This document shows positions 15,718-19,798 of a stretch of 19,798 nucleotides of DNA, piece after piece. Source of the stretch: Gammaproteobacteria bacterium (GTDB taxonomy: Bacteria > Pseudomonadota > Gammaproteobacteria > Burkholderiales > Thiobacillaceae); NCBI GenBank assembly GCA_018820745.1, contig JAHJNP010000223.1, positions 1 through 19,798 of the forward strand, in the 5' to 3' direction. Under the pieces are notes generated by a model. That model saw only the letters and a list, made by a program, of their open reading frames with translations, had not been told where the DNA came from and ran no database searches. The position numbers and the translations under genes were made by a program. Every line of letters begins with the position of its first letter. The first letter of the stretch is position 1.

Positions 15718-16411
15718 TCACCCGATTGACCGTCCCGCCCGCGCGTGCCTCAAGGCCCAGCCGGCTGCGAGGACAAGTGCCAGCAGTGCCGCGAGCGGAG
15801 CGACCGCAAAGTCGGGGGACTTCATCGCCCACAGGGTGGTGCCGCTGAGCAGGCACCAGGCCACGGGGATCGGGAAAAGCCCCCAAGCCGGCCGCACGCT
15901 GGCGAAGAGCAGCACGCCGAGCGTCGCCAGCGCGGTGGGGTCGGGCGCCATGCCGAACACTTCTGCCTGCATCCAGTTTCTCCCCAGCAGCGGCCCTATC
16001 AAGGGAAACATCAACAGGGCAAACAGCAACAGCCCCAGGCCGGCGCGCTGCTGCAGCCGGGTGGCCGATGCCGGCGTGAGCCGGCCGCGCAGCCCCCCCC
16101 AGCCACAACAGCAATAGAGCCTGGACAACGAAGGCCATCGCGTAATAGCTGGCGGCCAGGTTGATGCTGGCGTAGCGCTGCCAGTGGAAGCCCCAGGCGA
16201 CCCACAGCCAGCACACTGCCAGGATCACGGCGATGGCGCGGCCTGCCCTGTCGCCGCCGCGCCGCCATAGCGCCAGCACGGTAACACCCAGCACCAGCGC
16301 AAGCAGCTGCAATGGCCACAGGTCGCGATTGTAGAGTTCGAACAGCCGGTAATACGTCTGCGCCGAAAACATCAGCAGATCGCGCGGGCCGTAAGTCCAC
16401 CACTCCGACAT
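15718..16411 (-). pseudogene. DUF6064 family membrane protein, frameshifted at a G8 tract
   Basis: Membrane protein of unknown function. The first part begins MSEWWTYGPRDLLMFSAQTY and runs to LLLWLGG (about 106 aa, three hydrophobic helices). The second part, in another frame, runs from GLRGRLTPAS to ARAGRSIG and ends at 15718. It contains further helices (LGLLLFALLMFPLIGPLLG, LATLGVLLFASV, PLAALLALVLAAGWAL). The two parts join smoothly if one G is removed from the run of eight G (plus-strand C8, 16093-16100). As written, translation would leave the family sequence there and stop at 15668 after unrelated residues. The ATG overlaps the TGA of the aldo/keto reductase gene (TGATG), so the two are coupled. 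The shift may be a real inactivation, slippage-driven switching or a sequencing error. Confidence 0.75.
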
Positions 16412-17334
16412 CAGAGCCGGGCCACGAATGCGGCCATGCGCGCGCGCATAGCCTGATCCGGCAGGCGCCCGGTGGCGGCACTCATGTTTTCCAGCACGTG
16501 GTCGACGCGCGTGGTCGCCGGAATCGCGCAGGTGACGGCCGGATGCGAAATGATGAACTTGAGGGCGAACTGCGCCCAGCTACTGCAGTCGATTTCGGCC
16601 GCCCACGGCGGCAGCGGGTGGCGTTCGAGCCTGCGGATCAGCGAACCCTGCTGGAATGGCCGGTTGACGATGACGGCGATGCAGCGTTCCTGCGCAAGCG
16701 GCAGCAGGCGCTGCTCGACTTCACGGTCGACGAGGTTGTAGGTGAGCTGCACGAAATCGATCGGCTGGCCGGCCATGATCTGCGCCATGTCGCCGTGGCG
16801 GCGGCCGTGCGAGGTGGTGATGCCCACATAGCGCAACTGGCCGGCCGCCTTCATGGCGAACAGCGTCGGCAGGTGCGCCCGCCATGCCAGCAGGTTGTGC
16901 ACCTGCATCAGGTCGAAGCGCGGAATGCCCCACAGCCGGCGCGAGGCTTCCATCTGCGCGCGGCCTGCCTCGCCGTCGGAAATCCACACCTTGTCAGCGG
17001 CGAACAGGTCGGCCGGCCGCCCAAGTTTTTTCAGGCCGTAGCCGATGACTTCCTGCGCTGAGCCGTACATGGGCGAACTGTCGATCAGGCGTCCGCCCGC
17101 CTGGAAGAAGGCGCGCATCACCTCGGCGCGGGCGTCCCGCGCAACGCGGTCGTTGCCGACGTTGAAGGTGATCCAGCTGCCCAGGCCGACCCGCGGCACC
17201 GCCGCTCCCGTCGACGGGATGACCCGGGTGGCAGGACGAGCCTGCTGCGCCCGCCCCATCGCCGGACCCAGCAGGGGCGCTGCTGCGATGGCGCCCAGCA
17301 GCCTGCGGCGCGTGAGATCCGGAATGTTTGCCAT
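16411..17334 (-). CDS. Tat-exported aldo/keto reductase
   Basis: NAD(P)H-dependent oxidoreductase of the aldo/keto reductase superfamily, 307 aa, probably periplasmic. The N-terminus has a twin-arginine signal (TRRRLLGAIAAAPLLG) followed by an A-rich region. The (beta/alpha)8 domain has the D-Y-K-H tetrad: DSSPMYG (D and Y), ADKVW (K) and MQVHN (H). Family sequence AIPATTRVDHVLENM near the C-terminus matches the cofactor-binding loop. The ATG at 17334 follows GGAGG by 9 nt; a TTG at 17337 is also possible. The gene overlaps the DUF6064 gene at TGATG. Exported members of this family are found in many proteobacteria; substrate unknown. Confidence 0.9.
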   Translation of the reverse strand: MANIPDLTRRRLLGAIAAAPLLGPAMGRAQQARPATRVIPSTGAAVPRVGLGSWITFNVGNDRVARDARAEVMRAFFQAGGRLIDSSPMYGSAQEVIGYGLKKLGRPADLFAADKVWISDGEAGRAQMEASRRLWGIPRFDLMQVHNLLAWRAHLPTLFAMKAAGQLRYVGITTSHGRRHGDMAQIMAGQPIDFVQLTYNLVDREVEQRLLPLAQERCIAVIVNRPFQQGSLIRRLERHPLPPWAAEIDCSSWAQFALKFIISHPAVTCAIPATTRVDHVLENMSAATGRLPDQAMRARMAAFVARL

Positions 17335-17337
17335 CAA

Positions 17338-17634
17338 AGTTTTCCTCCGACCTTGTCCTGCATATCAGAACCCGTCCCACGGCAACGGTTCCTTCAATGC
17401 CGGTACAGCAGTATGTGGATTCCCCCCAAAGGCAATAAACCTGATCAATTGTTCTGGCTGGTCGGCATTGCATGCAGTCGTATTTCCGGCCTCTGAAGCG
17501 GGTTCTCCTCGACCCGTGCCAACATGGAGCCTGCTCACGGCGCACCGATTGCCTTTAACAGTAAGGCGATACATCGCCTACCCTTGGCGTTAAGCTCCGT
17601 TTACTGAATCTTACTCACGCGGCACACCCGCCAT
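17338..17634. promoter_or_regulatory. Divergent intergenic region with operator-like inverted repeat
   Basis: About 300 bp between the aldo/keto reductase (-) and GST-like (+) genes. The notable element is AGGCGAT-AC-ATCGCCT at 17564-17579, centred about 63 bp before the plus-strand ATG and flanked by TTAAC (17556-17560) and GTTAA (17589-17593). The rest shows no gene. Confidence 0.4.
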
Positions 17635-18435
17635 ATGATCATCATGTCCAAGCTGACGATCTACCACATCCCCGTATGCCCTTTCTGCCAGCGACTGGAA
17701 ATCCTGTTGTCGCTGAAGGGGCTGCGAAACGACGTGAATTTTCAGGTGATCGACATTACGCAACCACGACCCGCCTGGCTGCTGGAGAAGACGCGCGGGA
17801 CGACCGCGCTGCCTGTCCTGGAGACGGCTGACGGGCACATCATCAAGGAAAGCCTGGTCATCATGGAGTATCTGGAGGCGCGCTTCCCGGAGCGGCCTGT
17901 CGCGCAGCGCGATCCCTACCGTCGTGCCGTGGAGAGCATGCTGACGCGGATGGAAGGCGAGTTTTGCATGTATGGCTATCAATACCTGATGAACCAGGAT
18001 AGCGGGAAGCGCAATGCGCTGAAGGAGGGAATGCTGGCGCACCATGCCCGGCTGAACGATTTCCTGCTGGAACATGCCCCATCCGGGCCGTTTCTTTTCG
18101 AGGCATTCGGCTGGGCCGAGGCGGTGTATACGCCGTTTTTCATGCGCTTCTGGTTTCTTGAATACTACGAGGACTTCCAGTTGCCGGATGAGGCGAAGTA
18201 CGCGCGCGTCCGCGAATGGCGCGACGCCTGCATCGCGCATCCCGCGGCACAGCAGGTCACGAAGGAGGAAGTGATCAAGCTCTATTACGACTACGCCAAG
18301 GGGGCCGGAAATGGTGCGCTGCTGCCGGGTCGCCGCAGGTCGTCCCTTGCCCTTGAGCCTGACTGGCGGACCCGTCCGTGGCCACCGAAGAACAAGTACG
18401 AACACAGTGCGACGGACGAGGAACTGGGGCTGTGA
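17635..18435 (+). CDS. Glutathione S-transferase-like protein
   Basis: Soluble thioredoxin-fold/GST protein, 266 aa. The N-terminal domain starts KLTIYHIPVCPFCQRLEILL with a CPFC motif, like omega- or beta-type GSTs and glutaredoxins. It continues through the cis-Pro segment TALPVLE and the glutathione-binding KESLVIMEYLEARFP. The helical C-terminal domain follows from about residue 90. The last 35 residues (LLPGRRRSSLALEPDWRTRPWPPKNKY) are an extension outside the GST fold. It could be a glutathionyl reductase or lyase; the exact reaction is unknown. Starts at 17635 or 17644 are both possible, and neither has a clear ribosome binding site. An inverted repeat lies about 55 bp upstream. Confidence 0.87.
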   Translation: MIIMSKLTIYHIPVCPFCQRLEILLSLKGLRNDVNFQVIDITQPRPAWLLEKTRGTTALPVLETADGHIIKESLVIMEYLEARFPERPVAQRDPYRRAVESMLTRMEGEFCMYGYQYLMNQDSGKRNALKEGMLAHHARLNDFLLEHAPSGPFLFEAFGWAEAVYTPFFMRFWFLEYYEDFQLPDEAKYARVREWRDACIAHPAAQQVTKEEVIKLYYDYAKGAGNGALLPGRRRSSLALEPDWRTRPWPPKNKYEHSATDEELGL

Positions 18436-18482
18436 CCCTTGGCGCCTGGCTTGATTGCCCGTCCATCATTTACCCAAGCATT

Positions 18483-18524
18483 TCCGGCCCAGGCCGGATC
18501 AGGTGATCGCGCAAGCAGCTGCTT
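18483..18524. terminator. Inverted repeats between convergent GST-like and iscX genes
   Basis: TCCGGC-CCAG-GCCGGA (18483-18498) is a short hairpin. AAGCAGCTGCTT (18513-18524) is a perfect 12-bp palindrome overlapping the iscX stop. No T-tract; possible terminator region by position. Confidence 0.3.
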
Positions 18525-18717
18525 AGCTGACTTCGTCGATCCACGCCATCTGGATCGCTTCGAGGATTTTCTCGCCGGAGTGCTCGGGGTTGTCGTCGAA
18601 GTCCGGCAATTCCATGACCCAGCGATGCAGGTCGGTGAAGCGGACAGTGCGCGGGTCGATTTCGGGGTGCGCTTCGGTGAGTTCGATGGCGATATCGAGG
18701 GAATCCGTCCACTTCAT
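18523..18717 (-). CDS. iscX: Fe-S cluster assembly protein IscX
   Basis: Small acidic protein of 64 aa, IscX/YfhJ family, which binds IscS and modulates iron-dependent cluster assembly. The whole length matches the family: KWTDSLDIAIELTEAHPEIDP, VRFTDLHRWVMELPDFDD and the ending EKILEAIQMAWIDE. The ATG lies one base after the ferredoxin stop (TGA-A-ATG), so the two are coupled at the end of an isc-type operon. Confidence 0.95.
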   Translation of the reverse strand: MKWTDSLDIAIELTEAHPEIDPRTVRFTDLHRWVMELPDFDDNPEHSGEKILEAIQMAWIDEVS

Positions 18718-18718
18718 T

Positions 18719-19057
18719 TCAGTGCCCTTCCTTGACCATGTTGATGGTGTACTTGGGGATTTCGATCACCAGGTCTTCACTGTTGATGCGCGCCTGGCAC
18801 GACAGCCGCGACTGCGGTTCCAGCCCCCAGGCCTTGTCGAGCAGATCATCCTCTTCCTCAGTGGATTCAGCCAGCGAATTGAAGCCTTCGCGCACGATGA
18901 CGTGGCAGGTGGTGCAGGCGCAGGATTTTTCGCAGGCGTGCTCGATCTCGACACCGTTGGCGAGTAGGGTGTCGCAAATGGTCTCGCCCGGCTTGGCTTC
19001 GATGACGGTGCCTTCGGGACAGAGTTCGATGTGGGGCAATACGATGAGTTGGGGCAT
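18719..19057 (-). CDS. fdx: ISC-type [2Fe-2S] ferredoxin
   Basis: Electron carrier of the ISC system, 112 aa. The vertebrate-adrenodoxin-like cluster ligands are C42, C48, C51 ([10 protein letters not shown]) and C87 (RLSCQA). C46 is the additional cysteine common in Isc ferredoxins. Family sequence at the ends is [16 protein letters not shown] and [16 protein letters not shown]. It is followed directly by iscX. Upstream at 29 bp lies a DUF3050 gene where hscA would normally stand in this operon. The start at 19057 is set by homology; the frame continues upstream without family similarity. Confidence 0.95.
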   Translation of the reverse strand: MPQLIVLPHIELCPEGTVIEAKPGETICDTLLANGVEIEHACEKSCACTTCHVIVREGFNSLAESTEEEDDLLDKAWGLEPQSRLSCQARINSEDLVIEIPKYTINMVKEGH

Positions 19058-19086
19058 AGGTTTGATTACGGCTGGATTGGGTACGC

Positions 19087-19798
19087 TCAGGCAGCCTGGG
19101 CGTGTTGGCTGGGGAGTGCTTTTAACACACCGTCCCAGAATTGTAGGCGGGCGTTGACCGCGGCTTCGGCTGCGGCTTCGGCCTCGCGCCATTTATCGGC
19201 ATCGTCGCCGCACAGGGCAGCGAGCAGGCGCAACGACAGCGGGGCGTGGAAATCCTCGTCCAGGTGGACGTGGCGGTTGAGGTAGTAGTGGAAACTCGGC
19301 GCCTGTGCTTCGGTTACCGCCATGCGCGCCAGGAAGGCGCGGAACATCGATGGGATGACGTGCTCGCGCCCCAGTGCCAGCGCGGCGGCGACGGTGTGCG
19401 GCTTGCCGCTGGCAAGAAAACCGAAGGTGGTGCGGGTAAACGCTGCCGACGGCGCGGGCGCGAGACCCGAGGCGAACGCGGCCTCGATGCCCTGCTCCGC
19501 CACCTGCTGCACGAATCGCGCGGGGGTGTCGGTATCGGCGCCGATTTCGCGCATGGCCGCGAGGTAGAGCATGTAATGGCTGGTAAACCCTTCCTGCCCT
19601 GGCATAGCGATGTCGGTTTCCTCTTCCAGCACCAGCTCGTTGATGAAGCGCTGCACCGAGGCGTCGCCGCCCGGCGTCCACGGCCAGCGCGCGGGGGCGA
19701 CTTCATGCTGCAGGTACTTGATCAGCGACATGAAGTCCCACACCGAATAGACGTGGTGCTGCATGAACACGCGCAGGTCGTCTAGCGTAGACACGGCC
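19087..19798 (-). CDS. DUF3050 protein (heme-oxygenase-like fold), 5' end outside window
   Basis: DUF3050 family protein, 235 residues visible from a GTG at 19794. The family usually starts some 15-25 residues further out, so this is probably 5'-truncated by the window edge. Visible family blocks are [44 protein letters not shown] and [16 protein letters not shown]. Several Glu, Asp and His residues ([21 protein letters not shown]) are spaced as in helical di-iron or heme-oxygenase-like proteins. The relation to that fold is from family knowledge and a function is not established. It runs on the same strand as fdx and iscX with a 29-bp gap, so it may be cotranscribed with Fe-S assembly genes. 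Confidence 0.85.
   Translation of the reverse strand, partial: AVSTLDDLRVFMQHHVYSVWDFMSLIKYLQHEVAPARWPWTPGGDASVQRFINELVLEEETDIAMPGQEGFTSHYMLYLAAMREIGADTDTPARFVQQVAEQGIEAAFASGLAPAPSAAFTRTTFGFLASGKPHTVAAALALGREHVIPSMFRAFLARMAVTEAQAPSFHYYLNRHVHLDEDFHAPLSLRLLAALCGDDADKWREAEAAAEAAVNARLQFWDGVLKALPSQHAQAA

Overview
The window is about 63-65% G+C, densely coded and free of rRNA, tRNA or CRISPR signals. It looks like chromosome from a betaproteobacterium, possibly a Thiobacillus/Sulfuricella-like member of the Nitrosomonadales. This placement is inferred from an accessory infA paralogue, an Isc-type ferredoxin followed by iscX, abundant GGDEF-EAL proteins and overall codon style. No marker gene fixes the genus.

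Layout, left to right. (1) 1-4556 (+): the 3' part of a membrane-bound PAS/GGDEF/EAL c-di-GMP protein, a DksA-family zinc-finger regulator, and a fused APH-like kinase/P-loop kinase. (2) 4716-6475: a divergent proteostasis pair, an HtpX-like M48 membrane protease (-) and an Hsp20 chaperone (+). The protease is preceded by a 43-codon reading frame with a strong ribosome binding site whose stop overlaps the protease start. (3) 6625-10272 (-): an orphan HicA-like protein downstream of an 1100-residue c-di-GMP protein. The N-terminus of the large protein is a P4-type integrase arm-DNA-binding domain (DUF4102/Arm-DNA-bind_3) joined in frame to PAS-GAF-PAS-PAS-GGDEF-EAL. (4) 10590-13641: beta-carbonic anhydrase (+), glycine-zipper lipoprotein (-), MscS-type channel (+) and a second infA (+) with a structured upstream region. 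(5) 13814-14820 (-): tadA overlapping an L,D-transpeptidase gene. (6) 15031-18435: a secreted DUF302 protein (+), a perfect 30-bp tandem duplication, a DUF6064 membrane protein gene frameshifted at a run of eight G (-), a Tat-exported aldo/keto reductase (-) and a GST-like protein (+). (7) 18523-19798 (-): iscX, the Isc [2Fe-2S] ferredoxin and the 5'-truncated gene of a DUF3050 protein.

Several neighbours fit together. The protease/Hsp20 pair serves protein quality control. Fdx and IscX serve Fe-S cluster assembly. AKR-DUF6064 and tadA-L,D-transpeptidase are overlapping gene pairs. The most unusual object is the integrase-arm/c-di-GMP fusion with its neighbouring HicA. It could be the scar of a mobile-element insertion, or a c-di-GMP enzyme able to bind a specific DNA site.
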